64,000 bases of DNA from Haliangium sp050303215 (GCF_050303215.1 NZ_JBNLBH010000142.1:1-64000), one strand, 5' to 3'; shown: positions 10,353-22,555, counted from the stretch's first letter. Numbers and translations are program-made. Notes: generated by a model not told the origin, from the letters alone.

Positions 10353-12140
10353 ATGCCACGTTCTTCCGCCCCTCCTCTGCCCCGCCGCTCCCCTTTGCCC
10401 CGCGCCACCAAGGCTCCGCTCGTATCTACTGCACAACCAAATAAGAAGACCGCGCCCGCGGTTGCGCCCGCGGTTGCGCCCGCGGCCCAGGAACACGATC
10501 CACGCGCGGTCGAGGTCATTACCATGATGGGCGATTCGGTGACCGCCGTGACCCACGTCGCCCCAGCCACGCGCGCGTCGTCGCGGCGCTCGGCGTACTT
10601 GGCCCTGGGCCTGGCTGCCGCACTCCTGACCCTGACCGCGGCGGTGTTCGCCAAAGGGGTCGCCGTCGCTGCCCAGGACCAGCGCGCGCTCGTGCACTGG
10701 CGTGATGTCTTGCGTCGCCCCGTCCACGAGTTCCGCCCGACCCGTTTCGGACCGGCGTACGACTGGCTCGCGCTCGGCGGGCTCATCGGCGGCCTGAGCG
10801 CTCTGGCGTGGGGGGTCGCGCGCCTGCGCACACGCCGGCTGCGCGACCAGTTCACGATCGGCACCGATCCCGGCTGCGACGCCAACAGCGACGGCGCTCC
10901 GGCGGCGGTTTTCCCGCTGGTGCGCTGGGACGACGCCGGGGTCACGGTGCACATCGCCGGCGCCATGCAGGCCCGCATGCAACGCGGCGGTCAGGTGCAC
11001 ACCTGGGACGAACTGGCCGCTCTCGGCGTGGTACGGCCGTCACCGATGCTGCCCGGGGCCCGCGCGCTCGCGCTCCCGCCCTCGGGCAACGTCCGAGTGG
11101 TGCTGGGTCCCACGGCGTTCTTGATCCGCAGCGTCCCCGGCGTGCGCGCGCAGCCTCTCGCCGGCGTGCGCGGGCCTGAACGGCGCGCGCTCGGGTTCTG
11201 GCTCGCCTCGGTCGGCGCCCACCTGGGCCTGTTGGCGCTGCTGACGGCCATCCCGCCGGCGCCCCAGGACCTCACCCTAGAACTCGGGAGCCCGTCCCAG
11301 CGGATCATCAACGCCGCCTGGAAGCCCACCGAGGCCGAACCCCAGCCACCCCCGAGCGACGGCCCGCAGGCCGGTCTCGCCGCTCCGACCGACTCCAAGG
11401 CCAACCCCAACGCCAGTGACCCTCGTGCCAACGACTCGGCCTCGCCCCGCAGCGGCGGCGGCCAGCACAGCGACACGGACCGTCCCGGGTCGCTGCACGA
11501 CGCCCGCCTCGCGGCGCGCCGCGGCGGCATGCTGGCCTTCCTGGGCGACCGCCCCGGGGTGTTCGATCCCCTGGCGGACATTGGCAGCTTCGATCAAGAG
11601 GCCGGCGTGGTCGACGCCTACGGCACCGTGGCCGGCCTCGGTCCGGGCAGCACCTGGGGTCAGTTTGGACAGGGCCCGGGCGGGTTCGGCATAGATCCCG
11701 GCGGCACCGTCGGCAGCGGCACGTACGGCACCATCCGTTGGCCCGGCCAGGACGGCCCTCCGGGCGGTGGCTCGGGCCCGGGCTGGCGCCGCACCCGCAC
11801 GCCGGGCGAGGTCCCGATGCCCACCGTGGGCCCGATCGTGACCATCGGCGGGCTCGACAAGAACATCGTGCGCCGCTACGTCCGCCGCCAGCACGAGCGG
11901 GTCCGCCACTGCTACGAAAAAGCCCTCCTGACCGCGCCCAACCTCGCCGGTACCGTCACCGCCCGCTTCGTCATCAGCCCCAACGGGGCCGTGCTCGAGA
12001 GCCAGGCCGCGGGCATCGGCCACCCCGAGCTCGAACGCTGCGTCGCCCAGGTGATCGAGAACATCCGCTTCCCGCGAGCGGGCCACAATGACCTCGCCAA
12101 GGTCACCTACCCGTTCGAGCTGCGCGCCCTCGGCCGCTGA
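10353..12140 (+). CDS. AgmX/PglI C-terminal domain protein (gliding-motility/TonB-like envelope protein)
   Basis: 595 residues. An Ala/Pro-rich N-terminus is followed by hydrophobic segments at about 81-102 and 135-155, a globular region, another transmembrane segment at about 280-300, then a long Pro/Gly-rich linker. The last about 95 residues are the AgmX/PglI C-terminal module: NIVRRYVRRQHERVRHCYEK, GTVTARFVISPNGAV, LERCVAQVIENIRFP, YPFEL. This is a TonB-C-like fold found in Myxococcus motility and envelope proteins. It probably spans the periplasm and couples inner-membrane events to an outer partner. The partner is unknown. A GGAG Shine-Dalgarno precedes the ATG. Confidence 0.85.
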   Translation: MPRSSAPPLPRRSPLPRATKAPLVSTAQPNKKTAPAVAPAVAPAAQEHDPRAVEVITMMGDSVTAVTHVAPATRASSRRSAYLALGLAAALLTLTAAVFAKGVAVAAQDQRALVHWRDVLRRPVHEFRPTRFGPAYDWLALGGLIGGLSALAWGVARLRTRRLRDQFTIGTDPGCDANSDGAPAAVFPLVRWDDAGVTVHIAGAMQARMQRGGQVHTWDELAALGVVRPSPMLPGARALALPPSGNVRVVLGPTAFLIRSVPGVRAQPLAGVRGPERRALGFWLASVGAHLGLLALLTAIPPAPQDLTLELGSPSQRIINAAWKPTEAEPQPPPSDGPQAGLAAPTDSKANPNASDPRANDSASPRSGGGQHSDTDRPGSLHDARLAARRGGMLAFLGDRPGVFDPLADIGSFDQEAGVVDAYGTVAGLGPGSTWGQFGQGPGGFGIDPGGTVGSGTYGTIRWPGQDGPPGGGSGPGWRRTRTPGEVPMPTVGPIVTIGGLDKNIVRRYVRRQHERVRHCYEKALLTAPNLAGTVTARFVISPNGAVLESQAAGIGHPELERCVAQVIENIRFPRAGHNDLAKVTYPFELRALGR

Positions 12141-12280
12141 CGGCCGCGCGCCCGAGCCCAGCGCCGCCCCTCGCGGCCCCGCCCGGCGCCGGTCTCGGCC
12201 GACGCCGGCGCCCTCGCCGCTCTCGCCGTCCCGACACCCGCGTGGTACGCTGCCGGCGCCTCTACGGCTGGGACTCGCTC

Positions 12281-13645
12281 ATGTTCTGGTACCTGCTCAT
12301 CGGCGCCGTCGTCGCCTACCTCACGCTCTCCGCCCTGCTGCCGGCCTGGCGGCGGATCTGGGTTTTCCACCTCCGGGCGCTCTGGTGTCTGCTGCGCTGG
12401 ATCGGCGATCGCCTCGGCCTGCGCGCGCTCCGCTGCAGGCTGTTCGGACAATCGTACGAACCGCTCACCGGCCCGGTCCTGCTGCGCCAGTTCTGCGAGG
12501 ACATGGGCCCGACCTTCATCAAGTTTGGCCAGATCGTCGCCTCCTCCGCTGGCATCTTCCCCGAGCGCTACGTAATCGAGTTCCAAAAATGCCTCGATCG
12601 GGTGCGCCCGTTCCCCTTCTCCGAGGTCGAGCGCATCCTGGTGACCGAACTCGGCGACGACAAGGCCGCCCAGTTCGAGGGCATCGACCCCGTGCCCCTG
12701 GCCAGCGCATCCATCGCCCAGGTGCACGGCGCCAGCCTGCACGACGGCACCGAGATCGTGCTCAAGGTGCAGCGCCCGGGCATCGCCGCCCGCATCGAGG
12801 TGGACATCCGCATCATGCGCTGGGCCGGGCGCATCGCGGCGTGGGTCATCCCCGACGCCGAGCTGGCCAACCCGGTGGCCATCATCGACGACTTCGCTCA
12901 CACCATCCGCGAAGAGCTCGACTTCCGCAAGGAAGCCCACAACCTGGAGCGCTTCAACGAGATCATGGCCGAGCTCGGCCAGACCCGGGTTCGCGCGCCG
13001 GTGCCGCACTGGTCCTACACCACCGCTCGGGTCCTGGTCATGGAGCGCTTCCACGGGGTCCGGGTCGATGACGTCGAGACCATCCAGGCCCGCGACATCG
13101 ACGCCGAGGACGCATTGGTGACCGGCCTGCGGGCCTGGTTCCAGTGCGTGGTCCACTACGGCTTCTTCCACGGTGACGTCCACGCCGGCAACCTGATGCT
13201 GCTCGACGACGACGACATCGGGTTTCTCGACTTCGGCATCGTCGGACGCTTCGACGACCGCCAACGCCGGCTGGTCACCGACTACATCATCGCCTTCGCC
13301 ACCGGCAACTACCGCAAGCTGGCCGAGGTCATCTCGGCCATGGGCAGCGTCACCACCGACCTCGACCTGGACGCCTTCGCCGCCGACCTCGAGGCGACCT
13401 ACGCCCCCCTGCTCACCCTCGCCTTCGGCGACATCCAGTACGCCAAGATCCTGCCCGAGATCCAGCGCGTGGCCTCGCGCCACCGCATGACCATGCCGCG
13501 CGAGTTCGTGCTCATCACCAAGCAGATCCTGTTCTTCGATCGCTACGCCAAGCTGCTCGCCCCCTCGCTCAACGTGTTCACCGATCCTCGCCTCATCGTG
13601 GGCTTGATGTCAGACGTGCAGAAGGCTCGCTCCCACCTCGTCTAG
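12281..13645 (+). CDS. ABC1/UbiB/AarF family atypical kinase
   Basis: 454 residues from the ATG at 12281; a GTG 39 bases upstream is open but adds no conserved sequence. All UbiB-family signatures are present: KFGQ (81-84), the Ala-rich replacement of the P-loop PLASASIAQVH (139-149), the lysine in VLKVQRPG (162), EELDFRKEAHN, HGDVHAGN (297-304) and LDFG. An N-terminal hydrophobic helix (about 3-22) may anchor it. Family members support quinone biosynthesis or lipid homeostasis through ATPase activity. No ubi or men genes are adjacent, so the role is not fixed by context. Confidence 0.88.
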   Translation: MFWYLLIGAVVAYLTLSALLPAWRRIWVFHLRALWCLLRWIGDRLGLRALRCRLFGQSYEPLTGPVLLRQFCEDMGPTFIKFGQIVASSAGIFPERYVIEFQKCLDRVRPFPFSEVERILVTELGDDKAAQFEGIDPVPLASASIAQVHGASLHDGTEIVLKVQRPGIAARIEVDIRIMRWAGRIAAWVIPDAELANPVAIIDDFAHTIREELDFRKEAHNLERFNEIMAELGQTRVRAPVPHWSYTTARVLVMERFHGVRVDDVETIQARDIDAEDALVTGLRAWFQCVVHYGFFHGDVHAGNLMLLDDDDIGFLDFGIVGRFDDRQRRLVTDYIIAFATGNYRKLAEVISAMGSVTTDLDLDAFAADLEATYAPLLTLAFGDIQYAKILPEIQRVASRHRMTMPREFVLITKQILFFDRYAKLLAPSLNVFTDPRLIVGLMSDVQKARSHLV

Positions 13646-13701
13646 GTGGCTGGTGCGCTTCGCCTCGGTCGCCAGGAAACCGAGCCGGCGCTTCGATCCC
13701 T

Positions 13702-14049
13702 ATGCCCTCCTGGCAGCGCATATACCTGAGTGCTTGCAGCGCCGTCATCGGCTTCTGCCTGCTGTACGTCATCTGCGACTACGCGGCTTGGCCGCGGCTC
13801 ACCTACTTCCAGTACGAGCACACCTGGCAGTTCGTGGTCCGCGCCCCCAGCCGGGTGCCCTCGAACTACGTGGGCATGCTGCTGTGGGGCGCCAGCGGCG
13901 GCCTGGTCGCGGGGCTCGGCGGCTACCTCCTGCTGGGGCTGTCGCCGCGCGCGTGGCCCGATCGATGGCTCCGCCTCGCCGGTGGATGGGCCCTCGCTGC
14001 CTTTGCGTACGCCGGGCTGTACTACACCTGGAACCTATGGCCGTTCTGA
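13702..14049 (+). CDS. Small three-helix membrane protein, unknown
   Basis: 115 residues with three transmembrane segments: about 7-27 (YLSACSAVIGFCLLYVICDY), 57-80 (GMLLWGASGGLVAGLGGYLL) and 92-112 (LAGGWALAAFAYAGLYYTW). No family was recognised. Codon usage is consistent with a real gene. It lies 56 bases after the UbiB gene on the same strand and may be its co-transcribed partner. Confidence 0.6.
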   Translation: MPSWQRIYLSACSAVIGFCLLYVICDYAAWPRLTYFQYEHTWQFVVRAPSRVPSNYVGMLLWGASGGLVAGLGGYLLLGLSPRAWPDRWLRLAGGWALAAFAYAGLYYTWNLWPF

Positions 14050-14365
14050 GTCGCCGGACGGCCCCCAATCTCAACGTGAGTCAGGTCACGACCGGTTGTC
14101 GGCGCAGTCCCTCCAAAATGGAGTACTGACTGGTGACTGTTGTCATCATCTCGGGGATGTGATCGCTGTGGGATGTGGAGCAGATCTCCCTGGGTTGGAG
14201 CCGTAGGAGCTACTTCATCAGACATCTCTCGTCACCAACACCCCGATTTTGTTAGGTGATTCATATTACGAATTTTTCCCATAACGCGGCGCACTGCCAA
14301 AACCCTGTTCATTTCGATGTGGCACAGTTCTCGCTAGGTCTCCGGGGAACGAGGAGAGACCCCCT
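14050..14365. other. Intergenic leader upstream of the PilZ gene
   Basis: No ORF with coding character was seen. GC is clearly lower than in the surroundings, especially 14240-14300, which fits a promoter region for the PilZ gene. I could not place a consensus sigma-70 or sigma-54 site with confidence. A GGAG Shine-Dalgarno sits at about 14352. Confidence 0.45.
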
Positions 14366-14785
14366 ATGCTACGAGCTGCAACTGCCTACCAGCCCACTTC
14401 CCCGCGGACTGACGATCAGCCGGCGGCGGCGCCGCCGTCTCGTCTCATCGAGCTCCACCTGCGCATCACCGTGCTGTCCAGTCCCGACGGGGAGCCCGTC
14501 GAAGGGGAGCTGGTCAGCATTGGCCCCGACGAGATGTTCATCAGGGCCAAGTCGTTGCCCATCCTCGGCAGCACCGCCCAGCTCCGGTTTCGCATGCTGT
14601 CCAAGCGGGTGTGCGAAGCCGACGGGACAGTGGTGTGGCAGCGCGACGGCGGGTTCGGAGTGGGCTTCGACAGCCGCAACGAAGCCATGGACCACTTCCT
14701 GCGCGAGCTCGCCAAGCTGACCCCCAACCTGCGCCAGATCTATCTCGCGGATGTTCTCTATCCGCGCGTCGACATCGAGGCCTGA
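14366..14785 (+). CDS. PilZ-domain protein, atypical (no c-di-GMP-binding RxxxR)
   Basis: 139 residues. After a 30-residue disordered N-terminus comes a PilZ-like beta-barrel: LIELHLRITVLSSPDGEP, EGELVSIGPDEMFIRAKSLP, GSTAQLRFRML, GTVVWQRDGGFGVGFD and a C-terminal helix MDHFLRELAKL. Classical PilZ binds c-di-GMP through RxxxR and [D/N]xSxxG. Here neither motif is intact (SIGPDEMF replaces the second), so it is probably a non-binding PilZ adaptor, as is common in myxobacteria. It stands alone with its own upstream low-GC region. Confidence 0.75.
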   Translation: MLRAATAYQPTSPRTDDQPAAAPPSRLIELHLRITVLSSPDGEPVEGELVSIGPDEMFIRAKSLPILGSTAQLRFRMLSKRVCEADGTVVWQRDGGFGVGFDSRNEAMDHFLRELAKLTPNLRQIYLADVLYPRVDIEA

Positions 14786-14886
14786 TTCCGCGCCTCAGCG
14801 ATGGTGCCGCCGGCGCTGACGCCTCGCCTGCCTGGCAGCGACCACCGGCGGCCCGCTGAGCGCGCGAGGCTGCTATAACGCCGGCT

Positions 14887-15954
<1,068 letters not shown>

Positions 15955-15966
15955 AGTGGCTCGGTC

Positions 15967-17046
<1,080 letters not shown>

Positions 17047-17178
17047 GGTGCCGGGTTCTACCCCGGATCGCGCGGCGATACAATTCCCCTGTCCACCGGG
17101 GTCGCCGGGGCTCGCCGACCGAGCGCTCGCGCTCACCCGCGCTGGCGCCCGGAGATGACCTCGCGTACCGTGACGGCC

Positions 17179-17592
17179 ATGTCTAACACCGTCTTTTCCA
17201 AGATCCTCTCGGGTGAGATCCCCTGCCACAAGGTCTACGAAGACGACCTGGTGTTCTCGTTCCTCGACATCTACCCACTCAGCCGCGGCCACACCCTGGT
17301 CATCCCCAAGGAGCCCGCGGCCACCCTCGATCAGCTCTCGGACGAATCGGCCGCCGCCGTCGGTCGCATGCTGCCCCGCATCTGCCGCGCCGTGATCGAG
17401 GCCACCGGCACTGACGCCTACAACGTGCTGCAGAACAACGGCCCGGGCGCGCACCAGGCCATCTTCCACGTCCACTTCCACATCATCCCCAAGACCGACA
17501 CCCACGGCCTGGGCGTGGGCTGGCACCCCGGCCAGCTCGACCCCGACGACGCCGCGGCGCTCGCGACCGAGATGGCCGCCCTCGTGGGCTGA
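17179..17592 (+). CDS. HIT family nucleotide hydrolase
   Basis: 137 residues. The histidine triad HVHFHIIP and the preceding NNGPGAHQAIFHVH are those of HinT-type purine nucleoside phosphoramidase and related dinucleotide hydrolases. The N-terminal MSNTVFSKILSGEIPCHKVY and LVIPKEP are also standard. A GTG/ATG 24 bases further upstream is possible, but the conserved sequence starts at 17179. TACCGT lies 7 bases before the ATG. No partner genes are apparent. Confidence 0.93.
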   Translation: MSNTVFSKILSGEIPCHKVYEDDLVFSFLDIYPLSRGHTLVIPKEPAATLDQLSDESAAAVGRMLPRICRAVIEATGTDAYNVLQNNGPGAHQAIFHVHFHIIPKTDTHGLGVGWHPGQLDPDDAAALATEMAALVG

Positions 17593-17624
17593 CCCTCGAC
17601 CCGTCCGCGCCGGGGCGCGCCGGC

Positions 17625-17873
17625 TCAGGGCAGGCGAGCCACCAGGGCGTCGACCGCGGCCTGGTCGAGGCGCTCGGCCTCGTCGATGAGCATCACCGGG
17701 ATGCCGTCCTCGGTGATGGGGAAGCGCAGCCGCGAGCGCGCGCAGAACAGCACGCCCTCCGCGCGCAGATAGCCGAGCTCGCCGCCGCACTCGGTGCAGC
17801 GCAGGATCAAACCCTCTCGGCCGTCGCCGTCTCGATCGTCCGGGGGCTGAAACAGCGCGCGCGGAAGCTCCAT
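17625..17873 (-). CDS. UPF0434/Trm112-like zinc-binding small protein
   Basis: 82 residues. ILRCTECGGELGYLRAEGVL then FCARSRLRFPITEDGIPVML is the UPF0434 (YcaR) pattern: CxxC, a third Cys, and the conserved P-I-x-x-G-I-P-V-M-L motif. An acidic helix closes the protein. The family is related to Trm112, an adaptor for methyltransferases; its bacterial role is unsettled. The start at 17873 follows a G-rich stretch. An upstream open frame exists only because of repeats in this region. Confidence 0.8.
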   Translation of the reverse strand: MELPRALFQPPDDRDGDGREGLILRCTECGGELGYLRAEGVLFCARSRLRFPITEDGIPVMLIDEAERLDQAAVDALVARLP

Positions 17874-17990
17874 GCCCCCCAGCACAGCGCCTCCGGGCCG
17901 AGCTGTCAAGGTGCACGACCCGCTCTCGCCTGCGACCTCGTCGCCGCCTGCGACCTCGTCGCCGCCTGCCGACGGCCGTCTGCAGTTCCA

Positions 17991-18130
17991 TTGGCACCGA
18001 AATCGGCCGTGGAGCGACCGATCTCGGTTCGAACGGAACCGAAATCGACTGTCGATCGCCCGATCTCGGTCCGAACGGAACCGAAATCGACTGCACACGA
18101 CGATGTGCGGTTCCATCCGAACCGAAAACC
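17991..18130. repeat. Tandem palindromic 42-bp repeats
   Basis: Two near-identical 32-base units (18019-18050 and 18061-18092, one mismatch) are spaced 42 bases apart and flanked by partial copies on both sides. Each unit is an imperfect inverted repeat, with arms CGATCTCGGTTC and GAACCGAAATCG (one mismatch). There are too few copies, with no spacer diversity, for a CRISPR array. It could be a set of operators or a repeat-derived hairpin RNA. Confidence 0.7.
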
Positions 18131-18244
18131 GACCATCCCGCGCGCGCCGCGCGCCCCGAGGCCGCACCGGGCGGCCCCCGGTGTGACATCGAACACATCC
18201 AGTATTTTAGGTAAGACAAAATGCAGAAAAAATGCGCCCAGTCC

Positions 18245-18272
18245 TTGACTGAGCCCCGGGCGGTATTATGGT
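18245..18272 (+). promoter_or_regulatory. Promoter candidate for the unknown gene at 18406
   Basis: TTGACT (18245-18250) and TATGGT (18267-18272) are separated by 16 bases, just downstream of an AT-rich tract at about 18195-18235. It fits a sigma-70 promoter with a leader of about 125 bases. Confidence 0.35.
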
Positions 18273-18405
18273 TCATCCGTCTCCGTCACAGGCAGTACAG
18301 CGCATTCGTCGTTGGTATTGGCTCTCTCGCTCCGTGAGGTGCGCTGTCGAGGCCGGGGGGTGACGGGGGCGATTGGGAGCGGGGGATAGAACAAGAAGAC
18401 ACGAG

Positions 18406-19257
18406 ATGTTCGACGAGTTGACAGAAGCGATGGATCCGGACGCGGCCCGGAAGGCGTTCGAGGCCTTGCAGCCGCACTTGGACGCGCAGGAGGACATCCG
18501 GCGCGCCAACACCGACCTCGACAAGGCGGTGATCATGGCCGCGGCCCTGGGCCGAATGGTCAAGCAGCCCGAGGTCCGGGCCCGGTTCGAGGCCCTGCCG
18601 ACGGACGCGTTCGACCAGGCGTACGTGGACCGGCTCGAGCCCGCGGCCCTGGCCACCTGGTACGTGGGCCTGGCCCGCAAGCAGGCCGAGGTGAGCGCGA
18701 GCGGCGGGCGCCTGCCGAGCGAGGCGGTGCGCGTGGCCACCGAGGTCAAGCGGCGCATGATGCGCGTGGTCGGTTACCACCTGGGCGACGACGCCGAGGT
18801 CGCAGCCGAGTTGTCCGACATCCGCGCGGGCACCGGCTACGTCGACCTGGGCACCGACCTGATGCGCCTGGCCGACCTCTACGAGGCCCACGCGGACGAG
18901 CTGTCCGAGGACAGCCGCCACTACCAGGACAGCGACGCCGACCTGGCCCGCCGCCTGGCTCTGGCCATCCACCAGGTGCTCGGCGACGGCCGCGACAGCG
19001 ACGCCGACTATTGGGCCGCGTACCAGCGCCGGGCCTGGAGCTTCCTGCTCGACACCTACGACGAGGTCAGCTTGGCCGGGCGCTGGCTCTACCGCCACGA
19101 GGACGCCGCCGAGCGCTTCCCGTCCCTGTACACCATCGGTCGCCGCGGCGGCGGCGGCGGCGTGGCCGAGCCCGAGCCCGAGCCCGCCGAGCCGGACGCC
19201 CCCGCGCCCGACCAGCCGACCCCCGCGCCCGACCAGCCGGCGCCGGCCCAGGGCTGA
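18406..19257 (+). CDS. Hypothetical helical protein with Pro/Ala/Glu-rich tail
   Basis: 283 residues, mostly predicted helix (MFDELTEAMDPDAARKAFEA, AVRVATEVKRRMMRVVGYHL, SDADLARRLALAIHQVL). The C-terminus is a disordered Gly5 run followed by PEPEPAEPD and a twice-repeated APDQPTPAPDQP-type stretch. No family was recognised, and neither signal peptide nor transmembrane helix was seen, so it is probably cytoplasmic. The ATG at 18406 is preferred over an upstream GTG because it begins the helical domain. It may be co-transcribed with or independent of mscS; a separate promoter lies before mscS. Confidence 0.65.
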   Translation: MFDELTEAMDPDAARKAFEALQPHLDAQEDIRRANTDLDKAVIMAAALGRMVKQPEVRARFEALPTDAFDQAYVDRLEPAALATWYVGLARKQAEVSASGGRLPSEAVRVATEVKRRMMRVVGYHLGDDAEVAAELSDIRAGTGYVDLGTDLMRLADLYEAHADELSEDSRHYQDSDADLARRLALAIHQVLGDGRDSDADYWAAYQRRAWSFLLDTYDEVSLAGRWLYRHEDAAERFPSLYTIGRRGGGGGVAEPEPEPAEPDAPAPDQPTPAPDQPAPAQG

Positions 19258-19374
19258 GTTCGCGGGCTCGCGGCCGAGCCGGCCGAGCCCAGCGTGTGCT
19301 CGGCCGGCTGTCCGCGGACATCTCCATGGCGGGCCCGGGCTCGAGCCGCCCCGTCCCCGCCCCATGTGGGCGAC

Positions 19375-19403
19375 TTGCGAGCCGAGGGCGCTTTCCCTAT
19401 TGT
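19375..19403 (+). promoter_or_regulatory. Promoter candidate for the mscS-like gene
   Basis: TTGCGA (19375-19380) and TATTGT (19398-19403) are separated by exactly 17 bases. The -10 ends 10 bases before the ATG at 19414, so the transcript would have almost no leader. Confidence 0.4.
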
Positions 19404-19413
19404 CGGCCCGCTC

Positions 19414-21414
19414 ATGACCCGCTCACGCATCGTCATTCTCTCCGTCCTGACCGCGCTACTGGCTCCCGCCGGCGCCTGGGCCCAGGCCGGCCCGGCCACG
19501 CCCACCGGCGCCAACCCACCTCCGGCCGGCGCCCAGCCCGGGTCCGCCCCGGCCAGCCCCGCCCCCAACGCCGGCGGCGCCCCGAGCGGGACCGAGGCCG
19601 GCACAGTCGGCAACGAGGCTCAGCCACCGGCCCCGATCGCCGAAGAGACCGCCCAGGGCAAGACTCCGGAGCTCACCGGCGCCACCACCGAAGACGCCGC
19701 CGCCGCCAACACCGCGTCCCCTGCGCGGGCCAAGCCTGGACCCGGGGCTGACGCCGAGGTTGCCTTGCCGGCCCCGGAGGCCGAAGCCCGGGGTACGTGC
19801 CGCACCCCGCGTCAGGCCTGGCTGCAGCTCCTGTACTGGCTACAGAAGGGCGAGGGCCGCTGGGATCCCGCCAAGGCCGCGGCTTGCTTCGCGCCGGCCG
19901 GGCTCGGCCCCTTGGAGGCGGGCGAGCGGGCCGCCATGCTCAAGGAGATCCTCGATGCCAAAAACGCCTGGCTCGAGATCGACGACATCCCCACCAACCC
20001 GGCCTACCGGGACAACCAGTCCGGCACCTATCGCTACGTCGACCCGGTGGTCCTGGAGCGCGTCGGCCCCGAGGTCTATCTGCTGCGCGAGCCCGGCACC
20101 GGTCGCTGGCTGTTCTCGGCCGACAGCATCGCGGCCATCCCGGAGTTGTATCCGCACACCCTCAAGCGGCTCCAGGATCACCTCCCGAGCTGGAGCAAGT
20201 TCATCTTCCTGGGCATCGAGCTGTGGAAGTACGGGTCCATTCTGGTCCTGCTCGTGCTGGCCTGGGTGGTCAAGCGGCTCGTGGTACTGCTGCTCCACCG
20301 CTACCTGAGCCGCCTGATCAAGCACGCCAAGCTGAGCTACCTGGAGCGCTTCGTCGAGCGCGCCCGGGGCCCCATCGGGGGCCTGGCCATGGCGGTGGTG
20401 TTCTCGCTCGCCCTGCCCTACTTGCTGCTCCCGGCCCAGGCCACCGGCGCCTTCGAGTTCGCGATCGCGCTCCTGGCCACCTTCTCGGCGGTCTGGCTCG
20501 GCTACCGCCTGATCGACGTGCTCGACGACTACTTGCAGGCCAAGGCCGAGCGCACCGACAGCAAGCTCGACGACCAGTTGGTGCCGCTCATCTGCAAGAC
20601 CCTCAAGTTCTTCACCATCGTCATCGGCGGCATCTTCATCCTGCAGAACCGGGGCGTCAACGTCGCCTCGCTCCTGGCCGGCCTCGGCATCGGCGGCCTG
20701 GCCGTGGCCCTGGCCGCCAAGGACACCCTGGCCAACTTCTTCGGCTCGGTGATGATCTTCATCGACAAGCCGTTCCAAATCGGCGACTGGGTCACGGTCG
20801 GCTCCACCGAGGGCGTCATCGAAGAGGTCGGCTTCCGCACCTCCCGGGTGCGCACCTTCTACAACTCCTTGGTCACCGTCCCCAACGCCATGGTCACCAA
20901 CTCCGTGGTGGACAACTACGGGGCCCGCAAGTACCGCCGCTACAAGGCCAACTTGGGCCTGGCATACGACACCCCGCCCGAGAAGATGGAGGCCTTCTGC
21001 GAGGGCCTGCGGGCCCTGATCGCGCGCACCCCCGGCATGCGCAAGGACTTCTACCTGGTCGAGTTCACCGGGTTCGGCGCCAGCTCGCTGGAGATCCTGG
21101 TGTACTCGTTCATGGAGACCCCGACCTGGAACGAGGAGCTGCGGGTGCGGACCAACCTCAACCTGGACATCCTGCGCCTGGCCAAGGAGTTGGGGGTGAG
21201 CTTCGCGTTCCCCACCCAGACCCTGCACGTCAGCAGCCTGCCCCAGCTCGGGCAGTCCATCCCCAGCCACAGCGGCCCGCGCGAGACCGACGAGCTGGCG
21301 GCCGTGGTCAACGGCTTCGGCCCCGGCGGCGAGCGCGGCCACCCGCGCGGCCTCACCATCTCCGACAACTACGACTGCGACGCCCCGCGAACCCGCGGCT
21401 CCACCGGCGAGTGA
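19414..21414 (+). CDS. MscS-family mechanosensitive channel with N-terminal periplasmic extension
   Basis: 666 residues. A signal peptide ends at AWAQ (about residue 24); an Ala/Pro-rich periplasmic region and a globular stretch to about 250 precede several transmembrane helices. The MscS core is clear: the pore helix GLGIGGLAVALAAKDTLANF, FFGSVMIFIDKPFQIGDWVT, the beta domain GVIEEVGFRTSRVRTF and VTVPNAMVTNSVVDNY. The longer-than-MscS N-terminus is of the kind seen in large (MscK/YbiO-type) members. The channel releases solutes on hypo-osmotic shock. An upstream frame to 19294 exists but lacks the signal peptide at its start. Confidence 0.9.
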   Translation: MTRSRIVILSVLTALLAPAGAWAQAGPATPTGANPPPAGAQPGSAPASPAPNAGGAPSGTEAGTVGNEAQPPAPIAEETAQGKTPELTGATTEDAAAANTASPARAKPGPGADAEVALPAPEAEARGTCRTPRQAWLQLLYWLQKGEGRWDPAKAAACFAPAGLGPLEAGERAAMLKEILDAKNAWLEIDDIPTNPAYRDNQSGTYRYVDPVVLERVGPEVYLLREPGTGRWLFSADSIAAIPELYPHTLKRLQDHLPSWSKFIFLGIELWKYGSILVLLVLAWVVKRLVVLLLHRYLSRLIKHAKLSYLERFVERARGPIGGLAMAVVFSLALPYLLLPAQATGAFEFAIALLATFSAVWLGYRLIDVLDDYLQAKAERTDSKLDDQLVPLICKTLKFFTIVIGGIFILQNRGVNVASLLAGLGIGGLAVALAAKDTLANFFGSVMIFIDKPFQIGDWVTVGSTEGVIEEVGFRTSRVRTFYNSLVTVPNAMVTNSVVDNYGARKYRRYKANLGLAYDTPPEKMEAFCEGLRALIARTPGMRKDFYLVEFTGFGASSLEILVYSFMETPTWNEELRVRTNLNLDILRLAKELGVSFAFPTQTLHVSSLPQLGQSIPSHSGPRETDELAAVVNGFGPGGERGHPRGLTISDNYDCDAPRTRGSTGE

Positions 21415-21534
21415 CGGCGCCGGCCCACCTCCGTGGTCGCTGGTGGCCGCCCGGTTTCCTGGCAGCGGGCGGCGATGGGCCCCCTCACCCAGGGCGGGCC
21501 CGTACGCGATCTCTACGGTTTCAACGGTTTAGGG

Positions 21535-21562
21535 TTGACGCCCAGGTCCATTCGGTTGTAGA
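21535..21562 (+). promoter_or_regulatory. Promoter candidate for the prs operon
   Basis: TTGACG (21535-21540) and TGTAGA (21557-21562) are spaced by 16 bases in a locally AT-richer stretch 46 bases before prs. It would drive prs-rplY-pth and perhaps the ribosomal protein genes. Confidence 0.4.
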
Positions 21563-21607
21563 TCGCCGGGTCCTGTAGGCCGGCCCCCGCGCTCCGGAGG
21601 AACTGGA

Positions 21608-22555
<948 letters not shown>

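Larger units (their letters stand above)
17874..18405. other. 532-base intergenic region with palindromic repeats and a promoter candidate
   Basis: No gene was recognised. It holds short CTGCGACCTCGTCGCCGC direct repeats (about 17928-17970), the palindromic tandem element at 17991-18130, an AT-rich block around 18195-18235 and a promoter candidate at 18245-18272 for the downstream unknown gene. Confidence 0.55.

Noticed and set aside
17991..18130. Possible CRISPR array
   Set aside because: Only two full units, spacer of about 10 bases, no cas genes; palindromic tandem repeat fits better.
17047..18276. Upstream extension of the CDF transporter frame (769 codons in total)
   Set aside because: The added sequence is antisense to the HIT gene and runs through repeats; family similarity starts at 17046.
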